The notes under the pieces are model-generated. The model was not told the DNA's origin, made no database searches, and saw only the letters and a program-made list of their open reading frames with translations. DNA of 64,000 nt, from assembly GCF_022678625.1 (NCBI RefSeq), contig NZ_JALBYQ010000001.1:558001-622000 (forward strand), in the 5' to 3' direction. The stretch comes from Aliiroseovarius subalbicans. Its GTDB lineage: Bacteria; Pseudomonadota; Alphaproteobacteria; Rhodobacterales; Rhodobacteraceae. Position numbers and translations under genes: made by a program. Positions 26,943-34,947 of this stretch are shown one piece after another (the first letter of the stretch is position 1; each line of letters opens with the position of its first letter).

Positions 26943-27952
26943 ACCGATTGCCCCTTGAAAAGCCCGGTGGGCTTGAACAGCAGAACGACGATCAGGATCA
27001 CGAAACTGACCGCGAATTTATAGTCGGTGGACAGAAGCTGAACCAGGCTGGATGGCTCAAGGCTTTCGGGCAGCAGATAGACCGCCACCTTCTTCCAGGC
27101 ATAGGTCACGGTGACTTCGCTGAACGCGATGACGAAGCCGCCGGCGATGGCGCCCAGCGGGTTGCCCAGACCGCCAACGATGGCCGAGGCGAAGATCGGC
27201 AGCAGCAGCTGGAAATAGGTGAACGGTTTGAAGCTTTTGTCCAGCCCATAGAGCACGCCCGCAATGGTCACGAGGGCCGCGACGATCAGCCAAGTATACA
27301 TGACGACCCGTTCGGGATTGATGCCCGACAGCAGCGCCAGATCCTCATTGTCACTGAACGCCCGCATGGATTTGCCCGTTCGTGTGCGGTTCAGGAACCA
27401 GAACAGCGCGGCGACGACGATCACCGCAGTGATCACGGTAATGCCTTGCGAGGTTTTCAGCACCAGACCTTCTTTCAGGCCTGACCATTCCTTGAAATCC
27501 CGCGCCTTGATGATGAAACGCGCGCCGTCGGCAAAGCGTTGTTCGCCCGGCCCGATGATGAAGCGCACAAGGCCGTTCATGATGAACATCACGCCCAGCG
27601 ACGCCATCACCAGCACGATCGGTTTTGCCTTTACCCGGCGATAGAAGCGATAGACCACGCGGTCGGTCGCCAGCATCATCGCCGCCATTGCCAGGATGCC
27701 GAACGGCAGCGCCAAAAGGGCGGTGGGCAATGGGCCCAGGTTGATCCCCATGGACTGGAACCACCAGGTAACCAGGATCGTTGCCATCGCGCCGAAGGCC
27801 ATGCTGTCACCGTGGGCGAAGTTGGAAAAGCGCAGGATGCCATAGATCAGCGTGACGCCAAGCGCGCCCAGGGCCAATTGTGAGCCATAGGTCATCGCCG
27901 GGATCAGCACGAAATTCGATAGCGCCACGATGGCGTTCAGGAAATCCATCAT
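26939..27952 (-). CDS. livH: branched-chain amino acid-type ABC permease LivH
   Basis: Second membrane subunit of the importer, about 337 residues with roughly eight hydrophobic segments. Typical LivH stretches are GVTLIYGILRFSNFAHGDSMAFGA near the N-terminus, GKSMRAFSDNEDLALLSGIN (EAA-like loop) and GGLGNPLGAIAGG near the C-terminus. ATG at 27952 overlaps the stop of the small secreted protein gene upstream (ATGA), with AAGGAG four bases before it; the next codon is also ATG. Confidence 0.92.
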   Translation of the reverse strand: MMDFLNAIVALSNFVLIPAMTYGSQLALGALGVTLIYGILRFSNFAHGDSMAFGAMATILVTWWFQSMGINLGPLPTALLALPFGILAMAAMMLATDRVVYRFYRRVKAKPIVLVMASLGVMFIMNGLVRFIIGPGEQRFADGARFIIKARDFKEWSGLKEGLVLKTSQGITVITAVIVVAALFWFLNRTRTGKSMRAFSDNEDLALLSGINPERVVMYTWLIVAALVTIAGVLYGLDKSFKPFTYFQLLLPIFASAIVGGLGNPLGAIAGGFVIAFSEVTVTYAWKKVAVYLLPESLEPSSLVQLLSTDYKFAVSFVILIVVLLFKPTGLFKGQSV

Positions 27953-28308
27953 TTCTCTCCTTCGCAATCGCCGTAGTAGGTCAGCTGGGCCGGACCCGCG
28001 CTGTTATGAATGGTGAGGATCCAGCTATGCGCGCCCATCGTAAGCAGCTGGTAGCCCGCATAACCCTCGATCACGGCGGTTTTCGCCATCGCACCGTCAT
28101 TCACGGCGATGATGTCGCGCGTGCCGGTGAGGTCGGAGAAGGTGCCAGCCTCCAGATCGACCGTGACCTCATAGGCGCTTTCTTCGCATTCCAGCGTCTG
28201 GAAGCATTCTTGTGTGAAGGTGCAGCTGGTTTCGGCCAGCGCAGGTCCGGCGCCCATTGCGGCGATCAAGCCCAGAACTGGGGCAGTCTTTTCGAACGAT
28301 CGGATCAT
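27949..28308 (-). CDS. small secreted four-cysteine protein A in the liv operon
   Basis: Unrecognised 119-residue protein. A signal peptide (MIRSFEKTAPVLGLIAAMG ... PALA) is followed by a mature part with C-x5-C-x5-C (CTFTQECFQTLEC) and a fourth cysteine in the C-terminal YYGDC. The even cysteine number and export suggest two disulfides in the periplasm. ATG at 28308 gives a four-base overlap with the gene before, and its stop overlaps livH by four bases. Two relatives with the same cysteine pattern lie at 28305-28688 and 29527-29910. No function is known to me; placement suggests an accessory role for the transporter. Confidence 0.8.
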   Translation of the reverse strand: MIRSFEKTAPVLGLIAAMGAGPALAETSCTFTQECFQTLECEESAYEVTVDLEAGTFSDLTGTRDIIAVNDGAMAKTAVIEGYAGYQLLTMGAHSWILTIHNSAGPAQLTYYGDCEGEK

Positions 28309-28688
28309 GACCCCTCCACGCATTGACCACGATACAGCGTCTGATCACGGCCCTTGGGCGCGTCCGCATCCGGGATCGTTATGAGGTAGTTGAACTTGCC
28401 CTCCGCATCGAGCCGGAGCTGATGTTCTTCGCCATTTTCACCAAAGATCAGAACGGTTTGGCCGTTCAGTTGCAGCACCGTGCTCTCGTGCGGCGAAGCG
28501 TCATTCAGCTGCACCTGGGCCTTGCCCGTGGGCAAAAGGGTCAGCGTCAACAGACCCTCGGCGGGCTGGCAATTGTCGTTGCTGCCCTTGCAGGTTTCCG
28601 ACACGGGGCAAGACGGCGCCCCGGCCAACGCTAGGCCGGGCAAAGCGGTCAGACCGGCTGCAATAGCGATTGAGGTCATAATTCGCAT
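28305..28688 (-). CDS. small secreted four-cysteine protein B in the liv operon
   Basis: Unrecognised 127-residue protein with a signal peptide cut near ALA-GAPS (about residue 22). The mature protein has C-x5-C-x6-C (CPVSETCKGSNDNC) and ends with YRGQC plus four residues, the same arrangement as proteins A and C. It begins three bases after the livF stop and overlaps protein A by four bases. The region between the cysteines looks beta-rich. Role unknown. Confidence 0.8.
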   Translation of the reverse strand: MRIMTSIAIAAGLTALPGLALAGAPSCPVSETCKGSNDNCQPAEGLLTLTLLPTGKAQVQLNDASPHESTVLQLNGQTVLIFGENGEEHQLRLDAEGKFNYLITIPDADAPKGRDQTLYRGQCVEGS

Positions 28689-28691
28689 GGC

Positions 28692-29519
28692 TCAGCCCCC
28701 CAGGAAACTTGCGCGCACGTCGGGATCGGCCAGAAGCTCCTGCCCGGTGCCTGTGTGTGCATTCGCACCCTGAACAAGGACATAGCCCTTGTCGGCGATC
28801 TCAAGTGCCTGGCGCGCGTTCTGTTCGACCATCAGAACCGGGAGCCCGGTGCGGGCAACCTCGATGATCCGGTCGAAGAGTTCGTCCATCACGATCGGTG
28901 ACACGCCCGCGGTGGGTTCGTCCAGCATCAGCACCTTTGGCTGGGTCATCAGCGCACGGCCCACGGCGACCTGTTGGCGCTGTCCGCCACTGAGCTCCCC
29001 TGCAGGCTGGTTGCGTTTGTCTCCCAGAATGGGAAACAGCTCATAGACCTGCTCCATCGTGTCGGTGATGTCGTCGGTGCGGATGAAGGCGCCCATTTCC
29101 AGGTTTTCCTCGACAGTCATCGAGGTGAAGATGTTCTGCGTTTGCGGCACAAAGCCCATGCCTTTGACCACGCGGGCCTGCGGGGTCAACTCGGTGATGT
29201 CCTCGCCGTCCAACTTCACATGGCCCTCACGAAGGTTCAGCATGCCAAACAAGGCTTTCATCCCGGTGGATTTGCCCGCACCGTTCGGCCCGACGATGAC
29301 CGCGATTTCACCGCGATCCACTGAGATCGAGCAATTGTGCAGGATGTCCGGGCCGTTCTTGCCATAGCCGCCGGTCATCGCTTCGCCGCTCAGGAACGGG
29401 CCGCCGGGGGCAGGGCGAGCGTGGCCGCCTGCCTCAACGGGGATCGCTGTGCCCTGTCCGTGCGGGTTGACGATAGATGCGTCCTTGTTGCCACGATTGT
29501 CAAAAGGGGTGCTGCTCAT
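28692..29519 (-). CDS. livF: branched-chain amino acid-type ABC ATP-binding protein LivF
   Basis: ATPase subunit of the importer, 275 residues. Walker A GPNGAGKST, signature LSGGQRQQVAVGRAL, Walker B VLMLDEPTAGVSP and switch VEQNARQAL are all present. Usual LivF proteins are about 235 residues; here about 40 extra residues rich in N, G, P and H precede the domain, which begins around FLSGEAMTGGYG. The extension could be real or reflect a later start (ATG at residue 48 would cut into the domain). It lies seven bases after protein C and three before protein B. Confidence 0.92.
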   Translation of the reverse strand: MSSTPFDNRGNKDASIVNPHGQGTAIPVEAGGHARPAPGGPFLSGEAMTGGYGKNGPDILHNCSISVDRGEIAVIVGPNGAGKSTGMKALFGMLNLREGHVKLDGEDITELTPQARVVKGMGFVPQTQNIFTSMTVEENLEMGAFIRTDDITDTMEQVYELFPILGDKRNQPAGELSGGQRQQVAVGRALMTQPKVLMLDEPTAGVSPIVMDELFDRIIEVARTGLPVLMVEQNARQALEIADKGYVLVQGANAHTGTGQELLADPDVRASFLGG

Positions 29520-29526
29520 GTCTGCC

Positions 29527-29910
29527 TCACAACGCCTGGCATTCGCCGAAAAACTGTTTAGGCGACAGGTTGGCGCCCTCGAATCCGTTGTCGCTGTGCA
29601 CCGCCCAACCGCCGTCCATCAGGACCGTGGTGGTCGCGGTGCCGCCCGAGATTGGGACCTCCAACATTGTCAGGGCGCGGTCGCCCAGGATCAGGCTGAA
29701 GCGGCTGGTTGTGTTGCCGCCCAGGCGTGTAACCGTGTTTGCCTCGGTATCGACCTTAAAGCGCAAGTCCAGATCTGCGGATTCGCATTTGCTGCGATCC
29801 GGGTCACAAACCCCGTCGAACAGACATTTGAACAGGATCTCTTCGGCCTGGGCCGCGCCAGAGGCCAGCCCAAGTGCCACTGCCAATCCGGTCATGCGAA
29901 AAGCGGTCAT
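29527..29910 (-). CDS. small secreted four-cysteine protein C in the liv operon
   Basis: Unrecognised 127-residue protein. Signal peptide MTAFRMTGLAVALGLASGAA-QA, then C-x5-C-x6-C (CLFDGVCDPDRSKC) and a C-terminal FFGEC three residues from the end. It matches proteins A and B in length, export signal, cysteine spacing and aromatic-x-G-x-C ending, though overall identity looks low. The start overlaps the livG stop by four bases (ATGA). Probably a periplasmic disulfide-bonded domain; function unknown. Confidence 0.8.
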   Translation of the reverse strand: MTAFRMTGLAVALGLASGAAQAEEILFKCLFDGVCDPDRSKCESADLDLRFKVDTEANTVTRLGGNTTSRFSLILGDRALTMLEVPISGGTATTTVLMDGGWAVHSDNGFEGANLSPKQFFGECQAL

Positions 29911-30689
29911 GCGCCCACCTTGTCCTTGTTTTTCAGCCCGGTGCCCAGATAGGCCTCGATCACGTGTTCGTTCGCCTTGATTTCAGACAGGGTGCCCTCG
30001 GCCAGAACCTTGCCCTCGGCCATGCAGATGACCGGGTCGCACAGGCGATCAATGAAATCCATGTCATGTTCGATCACGACGAAGGTATAGCCGCGTTCCT
30101 TGTTCAGCCGGATGATCGCGTCGCCGATCGTGTTCAGCAGCGTGCGGTTCACGCCCGCGCCGACCTCGTCCAGGAATACGATCTTGGCGTCGACCATCAT
30201 GGTGCGCCCTAGCTCCAGCAGCTTTTTCTGCCCACCTGAAACCTGTCCGGCGGGGTGGTCGGCCAGGTGGGGGATGGTGAGGAAGTCCAGAACTTCGTCG
30301 GCCTTGGCGCGCAGGGCGCGTTCTTCATCGGCGATGCGTTTGCGTCCGAACCAGGTATTCCACAGGCTTTCGCCCGATTGTGCGCCCGGCACCATCATCA
30401 GGTTCTCGCGGCAGCTCATCGAGCCGAATTCATGGGCGATCTGGAAGGTGCGCAGCAGGCCCTTATGAAACAGGTCGTGCGGCGGCAGGCCGGTGATATC
30501 CTCACCCGCCATGGTCACGCGCCCGCTGGTTGGTTTAAGAACCCCTGCGATCACATTGAAAAGAGTGGTTTTTCCCGCGCCATTCGGGCCGATAAGACCG
30601 GTGATCGAGCCTTCGTGAATGGTCATCGTCGCGCCATCGACCGCGTGGAAGCCGCCGAAATGCTTGTGAACGTCTTCAATGACGATCAT
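29907..30689 (-). CDS. livG: branched-chain amino acid-type ABC ATP-binding protein LivG
   Basis: ATPase subunit of the importer, 260 residues. Walker A GPNGAGKTT at about 34-42, signature VSGGQKKLLELGRTMM, Walker B KIVFLDEVGAGV and the H-loop FVVIEHDMDFI are visible. The Walker B box has DEVGAG where the family usually has DEPxAG, a mild variation. First gene after the livK hairpin; coupled to small protein C by ATGA. Confidence 0.93.
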   Translation of the reverse strand: MIVIEDVHKHFGGFHAVDGATMTIHEGSITGLIGPNGAGKTTLFNVIAGVLKPTSGRVTMAGEDITGLPPHDLFHKGLLRTFQIAHEFGSMSCRENLMMVPGAQSGESLWNTWFGRKRIADEERALRAKADEVLDFLTIPHLADHPAGQVSGGQKKLLELGRTMMVDAKIVFLDEVGAGVNRTLLNTIGDAIIRLNKERGYTFVVIEHDMDFIDRLCDPVICMAEGKVLAEGTLSEIKANEHVIEAYLGTGLKNKDKVGA

Positions 30690-30735
30690 CTGTCCCCCTC
30701 GCTCTACTTGATGTAGAGGCCGTATCTTATTGAAA

Positions 30736-30758
30736 CAGCCCGGGAATAACCCGGGCTG
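30736..30758 (-). terminator. hairpin between livK and livG (leaky terminator or mRNA stabiliser)
   Basis: Perfect nine-base stem CAGCCCGGG (30736-30744) with CCCGGGCTG (30750-30758) and a five-base loop. On the minus strand it follows the livK stop by about 25 bases and is trailed by TTTCAAT rather than a long T-run, so it may stabilise or partly terminate the livK message. Confidence 0.65.
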
Positions 30759-30782
30759 CTCGTGTTCGGTCTGAGGTCCGGA

Positions 30783-31964
30783 TCAGCGGTAGCCGACCGT
30801 CATCATCTTGCCGTCAGCGAACTTCACGTGACGGTAGGAGCCCGAAGCCTCGCCACCGTTGATCAGCTCAACAGCCGTGGCGCCGACATAGTCGATGTCA
30901 CCACCACCAGCGAGGATTTCCAGCGCCTTGGCCAGCTCGCCGGGATAGATCATTTCACCCGGTGCGTTGGCGACCATCTCGATCTTCGAGACATAATCGG
31001 CGGGCTCAGCCGACCCGGCCGCTTGCATCGCCAGCATCAGAAGCGCTGCCGCGTCATAGCTTTCGCCGGTATAGGGCGAAGAGGCGTCGAACTTGTCGCC
31101 TACCAGCTCGGCGAAGGTCGCAGCACCGGGGCTGTCCGACCCGGGAAGCTGACCGGTCGAGCCTTCGATTTCTGCACCGAAGTTGGTTTCCAGGTTAGAG
31201 CCGATCATGCCATCAGGGAAGTGGAACATGTCGAACGCACCGGTGTCGAGCGCACCGCGTACGATACCCGCACCACCCTGGTCGACGTAGCCAGCAACCA
31301 CCAGCGAGTCACCACCGGCCGAGGCCAGGGCGCCGACTTCAGCCGTATAATCGGCTTTGCCGTCTTCGTGGGCGGCAACGATGGTCACTTCACCACCAGC
31401 CGCCTCATAGGCAGCCTTGAAGCTATCGGCCAGACCCTTGCCATAGTCGTTGTTGGTATAGGTCACGGCCACCGACTTGGTGCCTTGCTCCATCAGGATG
31501 TCGGCCATCACGGCGGACTGACGCGCATCCGACGGGGCGGTGCGGAAGAACAGGCCGTTGTCCTCGGCATCGGTCAGACCGGGCGAGGTGGCGGAGGGCG
31601 AAATCATCACCATGCCGTTCGGCACGGCCACGTTGGCCAGGATCGCGCCGGTCACGCCGGAACAGTCAGAGCCCATGATGCCTTTGACACCTTCAGCGGT
31701 GATCAGGCGTTCGGCGGCGGCGGTGGCGGCTGCGGCGTCAACGCAGGTCGAGTCCGCGCGCACCGACGTCACCGACGCCCCGCCCATGAACTTGCCCGAT
31801 GCGGTCACTTCGGCCATTGCCATTTCAGCGCCACCCGCCATGTGCGGGGTCAGGCTTTCGATCGGGCCGGTGAAGCCCAGGATCACGCCCAGTTTCACGT
31901 CGTCCGCAGAAGCGGCGCCGGCCATCAGGGCTGTTGCGGCCGAGGCCATAAGCAGCTTTTTCAT
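30783..31964 (-). CDS. branched-chain amino acid-type ABC substrate-binding protein (LivK-like)
   Basis: Periplasmic type I binding protein of 393 residues with signal peptide MKKLLMASAATALMAGAASA. Typical features: KLGVILGFTGPIESLTP at the start of the mature protein, GIMGSDCSGVTGAI and MISPSATSPGLTD in the ligand region, YTNNDYGKGLADSF after the hinge. The family binds amino acids, amides, urea or aromatic acids; the ligand here is not evident. ATG at 31964 has GGGAG eight to nine bases upstream. First gene of the operon. Confidence 0.9.
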   Translation of the reverse strand: MKKLLMASAATALMAGAASADDVKLGVILGFTGPIESLTPHMAGGAEMAMAEVTASGKFMGGASVTSVRADSTCVDAAAATAAAERLITAEGVKGIMGSDCSGVTGAILANVAVPNGMVMISPSATSPGLTDAEDNGLFFRTAPSDARQSAVMADILMEQGTKSVAVTYTNNDYGKGLADSFKAAYEAAGGEVTIVAAHEDGKADYTAEVGALASAGGDSLVVAGYVDQGGAGIVRGALDTGAFDMFHFPDGMIGSNLETNFGAEIEGSTGQLPGSDSPGAATFAELVGDKFDASSPYTGESYDAAALLMLAMQAAGSAEPADYVSKIEMVANAPGEMIYPGELAKALEILAGGGDIDYVGATAVELINGGEASGSYRHVKFADGKMMTVGYR

Positions 31965-32183
31965 TGTGTTCTCTCCCATTGGAACTTGTTTCCGGCCCAC
32001 ACCTTAGGCGGGGCGTTCAGAAATGAAAAGTCCTGACACCACGGAAAAAGCGCCTGAAAAACACATTCAAAGCGGCGAACATCTGCCGAGGAGGCGTTTT
32101 CCTCTTTCCACGAATATCCCCGCTGCTGGCGCACAGAAGCGCCGCGCAGCGGCCATGCCCAACCCAAGGCGACGCCAGAGGCG

Positions 32184-32702
32184 TCAACGCGGGGCGGGAG
32201 CGCGCCGTTGCAAGGCATAATAGGCGCTGTCGCACCATTCCCCGTTCACTTCGATCGTTTCCTTGGCCGCATGCGTCAGGACAAAGCCCAGCGCGTTCAG
32301 CACCCGTGCGGATCTCGTGTTGCGCGGATCGATCTCGGCCGTGATCGCATCCAGGCTGTCAAATCGCGCCCAGGCGGCGGCAATGATCGGGCGCAGCGCT
32401 TCGGCGATCAGGCCTTGGCCCCAGTGGTCCGGGTGCAGGATGTATCCCAGCTCGGCAACCCGCCACAGCCCGGCTTTGCCGATCACCACACCGTCGCGTT
32501 CGATCACGAATTCCAGCCCGGTGTCGCGGTGACTTGCGATCATGCCCTCCAGCGTCTCTTGCGTGCGCGCCATGTCCTCATGCGCCGGATGGGACCAGTA
32601 CCGCATGGCGCGCGGGTCGGAAAAGATCGCGTGCAGTGCCTCAAGGTCCGACTGGATCGGCGCGCGCAGGGTCAGGCGATCCGTGATCAAAACTGCCGTC
32701 AT
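32184..32702 (-). CDS. GNAT family N-acetyltransferase (RimJ/RimL-like)
   Basis: A 172-residue acetyltransferase beginning LITDRLTLRAPIQSDLEAL. The acetyl-CoA loop is in HPDHWGQGLIAEALRPII, and the C-terminal block is NTRSARVLNALGFVLT. It overlaps the 353-residue gene upstream by four bases, so it belongs to a unit with that gene and the GlxA-type regulator. Acceptor unknown. Confidence 0.87.
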   Translation of the reverse strand: MTAVLITDRLTLRAPIQSDLEALHAIFSDPRAMRYWSHPAHEDMARTQETLEGMIASHRDTGLEFVIERDGVVIGKAGLWRVAELGYILHPDHWGQGLIAEALRPIIAAAWARFDSLDAITAEIDPRNTRSARVLNALGFVLTHAAKETIEVNGEWCDSAYYALQRRAPAPR

Positions 32703-33760
32703 CGCGGCACCACATAACGCGCGGTCAGAGTGATCTGACTGGTGTCATGCGGGCGTGGGGTGGCCGCGCCGGGCAAGCTCCGGATGTCTTGCTCGGTTTG
32801 CCCCCGGGGCAGGGGCACTGCATGGGACCGGGCGCGTTCAAACAGCGCCATATCACGCATGCCCCGGGGCACGTCGCCCAAGTCAAGCGTCTCCAACAAA
32901 GCGCAGGTGTCAGGCAGACAATCGACCTCAAGATACGGCGCATAGACGCTCAACCACTCGGGCAGGATCATCGCGGGGCCATTGTCCTGAAACAACGTGC
33001 CAACATGGCGCGGCGGGTCGGTCGGGGATTCCCCCGGAAGCGCGAACGGCCCGACAAACCCATCCTGCATCTGGATGGAAAACGACCCGTCCGGCGCGCC
33101 CTGTGCTGTCAGAAACGCCTTGGTTGCGGCAATGACCTCATCGTGCCAGCCAAACACCCTGTTGTCCTTGTGCATCCATTGTGCGGGCAGATCGACCCGG
33201 CGCCGATGCGTCAGGTCAGATGCTGGCTCAGGGCGGGTGATCCAGCGCGCGTCCGGATTTGCTTCGATCCCCGCGCGCCAATCCTCGATCCCGGTGCGGG
33301 GCAGGGTTTGGCTGTGCATCGCCACCGGGCGGGCCAGGGCAACAAGGGCGGACAGGTCCATGCGGCTGGGGTTGCAGAACGCCATGGCCTGGATGATCTG
33401 ATCCCCTGCGACGGGCCACAGGATCTTGCCGTCCCCGTCGTTGCAATACACCGGGACATGAAGGCCAAGCAGGAAGATCTCGGCAATGCGCGGCCCGTGA
33501 AAGCCGATGACGCTGTCTTGTGCGCGGGCCGGGTCGTCGATCAGGAACCAACCCCGGTCGTGATCCTGCAGCGCGATCCGCTGCAGCGCCGGGTTGGACA
33601 GGTTCACCTTGTCCGCCAGCGCCACCTGGGGCAGGCCGGACACGTCCTCGGGCCCATAGGAAAACAGCTTTCCCAGGTCGCGCAGCAGGAAAAAGACCAA
33701 CAGCAGATAGGCGATGGCAAGCGTTGCGGCCGCGATCAGAAGCCAGTGCCACCAGCGCAT
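32699..33760 (-). CDS. membrane-anchored protein of unknown function
   Basis: I do not recognise this 353-residue protein. It has one N-terminal hydrophobic anchor (about 5-27) with the rest probably periplasmic. Visible features include FHGPRIAEIFLLGLHVPVYC, two tryptophan-rich regions around 155-215, and the tail TARYVVPR. Three cysteines around VDCLPDTCALL and VYCNDGDG might form a disulfide. It is packed between the GlxA-type regulator (two bases away) and a GNAT gene (four-base overlap), so the three are probably co-transcribed. Confidence 0.65.
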   Translation of the reverse strand: MRWWHWLLIAAATLAIAYLLLVFFLLRDLGKLFSYGPEDVSGLPQVALADKVNLSNPALQRIALQDHDRGWFLIDDPARAQDSVIGFHGPRIAEIFLLGLHVPVYCNDGDGKILWPVAGDQIIQAMAFCNPSRMDLSALVALARPVAMHSQTLPRTGIEDWRAGIEANPDARWITRPEPASDLTHRRRVDLPAQWMHKDNRVFGWHDEVIAATKAFLTAQGAPDGSFSIQMQDGFVGPFALPGESPTDPPRHVGTLFQDNGPAMILPEWLSVYAPYLEVDCLPDTCALLETLDLGDVPRGMRDMALFERARSHAVPLPRGQTEQDIRSLPGAATPRPHDTSQITLTARYVVPR

Positions 33761-33762
33761 GG

Positions 33763-34761
33763 CTAGACCGACAGTCGGGTCGCCTGGCTGCCCCGTTCAC
33801 GATAGGGCGTCGTGTTGTAATGCGCGCGGTAGCATTTCGAGAAATGCGACGGGCTGGCAAAGCCGCAGGCCAGCGCCACGTTGATCACGCTCATATCCGT
33901 CTGCATCAACAGGTTGCGCGCCTTTTGCAGCCGCAGCTCCATGTAATACCGCTTGGGCGAGCGGTTCAGGTAGCGGCGAAACAACCGCTCCAGCTGGCGC
34001 GTTGACATGCCCACGTCCTTGGCCAGGATCGAGGGGCTGACCGGCTCTTCGATATTGGCCTCCATTGCCTGGATCACCAGCGACAGTTTCGGGTGGCGCA
34101 CGCCGATACGCGCGGGCACCGACAGGCGTTGCGTGTCCTGGTCGGTGCGGATGGTTGTATAGATCTGCTGATCGGCCACCACGTTCGCTATCTCCTCGCC
34201 GTGATCATCGGCGATCAGGTTCAGCATCAGGTCGATCGACGAAGTGCCGCCGGCGGTGGTCATCCGGTTGCCATCCACCACGAAAACCGACTTGGTCAGG
34301 TCCACCTCGTCAAACTCCTCGGCGAAACTGTCGTGGTTTTCCCAGTGGATCGTCGCGCGCTTGCCGTCCAGCAGCCCGGCCTTGGCCAGCACATAGGCCG
34401 CGGTGCACAGCCCGCCCATCTTGACCCCGCGCCGCGCCTCGCGCCTGAGCCAGGCGATCAGTTTCTTCGACGTATTGGCCTGCACATTCACGCCAGCGCA
34501 CACCAGAACAATGTCGTCGCGCCGCAGCTCATCCAGATCCATGTCCAGCTTGAATTCCGGACCGGCCGAGCTTTGCACACTTCCCCCGCCTTCGCCCGCC
34601 AGCACCCATTCATAGGCCGGGCCGCTGAAATTCCGGTTGGCAATGCGCAAGGCATCCAGCGCGCCTGCAAAGCTGAGCAGCGTAAAATCGTTCACCAGGA
34701 CGAACACGAAGCGGCGCGGTTTATCCGGGGCTTCGAACTCTGTTGTGACGTTGCGATTCAT
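33763..34761 (-). CDS. GlxA family transcriptional regulator (DJ-1/PfpI plus AraC HTH)
   Basis: Transcriptional regulator of 332 residues. The N-terminal part (about 15-190) is a DJ-1/PfpI-like amidotransferase fold of the type in GlxA, GbdR and CdhR proteins, with [18 protein letters not shown] carrying the nucleophile-elbow cysteine. The C-terminal part (about 225-325) is an AraC double helix-turn-helix ([20 protein letters not shown] and [20 protein letters not shown]). Known members respond to betaine, carnitine, arginine or similar; the effector here is unknown. It heads a three-gene minus-strand unit. Confidence 0.9.
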   Translation of the reverse strand: MNRNVTTEFEAPDKPRRFVFVLVNDFTLLSFAGALDALRIANRNFSGPAYEWVLAGEGGGSVQSSAGPEFKLDMDLDELRRDDIVLVCAGVNVQANTSKKLIAWLRREARRGVKMGGLCTAAYVLAKAGLLDGKRATIHWENHDSFAEEFDEVDLTKSVFVVDGNRMTTAGGTSSIDLMLNLIADDHGEEIANVVADQQIYTTIRTDQDTQRLSVPARIGVRHPKLSLVIQAMEANIEEPVSPSILAKDVGMSTRQLERLFRRYLNRSPKRYYMELRLQKARNLLMQTDMSVINVALACGFASPSHFSKCYRAHYNTTPYRERGSQATRLSV

Positions 34762-34856
34762 TTCGTTCCACCATTGGGGGCAGGGCTTCCGGGTATCCCA
34801 TCAGGTTTGCCCGGCCCGTTCAAGCGAATTGGGCAGGGACACGCGCACAAGTTTGT

Positions 34857-34884
34857 TTGCACACGCGGCATGTTGCGCTATAGA
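34857..34884 (+). promoter_or_regulatory. candidate sigma-70 promoter of the DAHP synthase gene
   Basis: TTGCAC at 34857-34862 and TATAGA at 34879-34884 are separated by 16 bases, placing the -10 box about 63 bases ahead of the ATG at 34948. Judged by eye only. Confidence 0.45.
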
Positions 34885-34947
34885 ACGCCCCTGATACCGC
34901 TAACCAGCGGTGCCGGATTGACAATGCCGCGAGCGGAGCGAGACACG

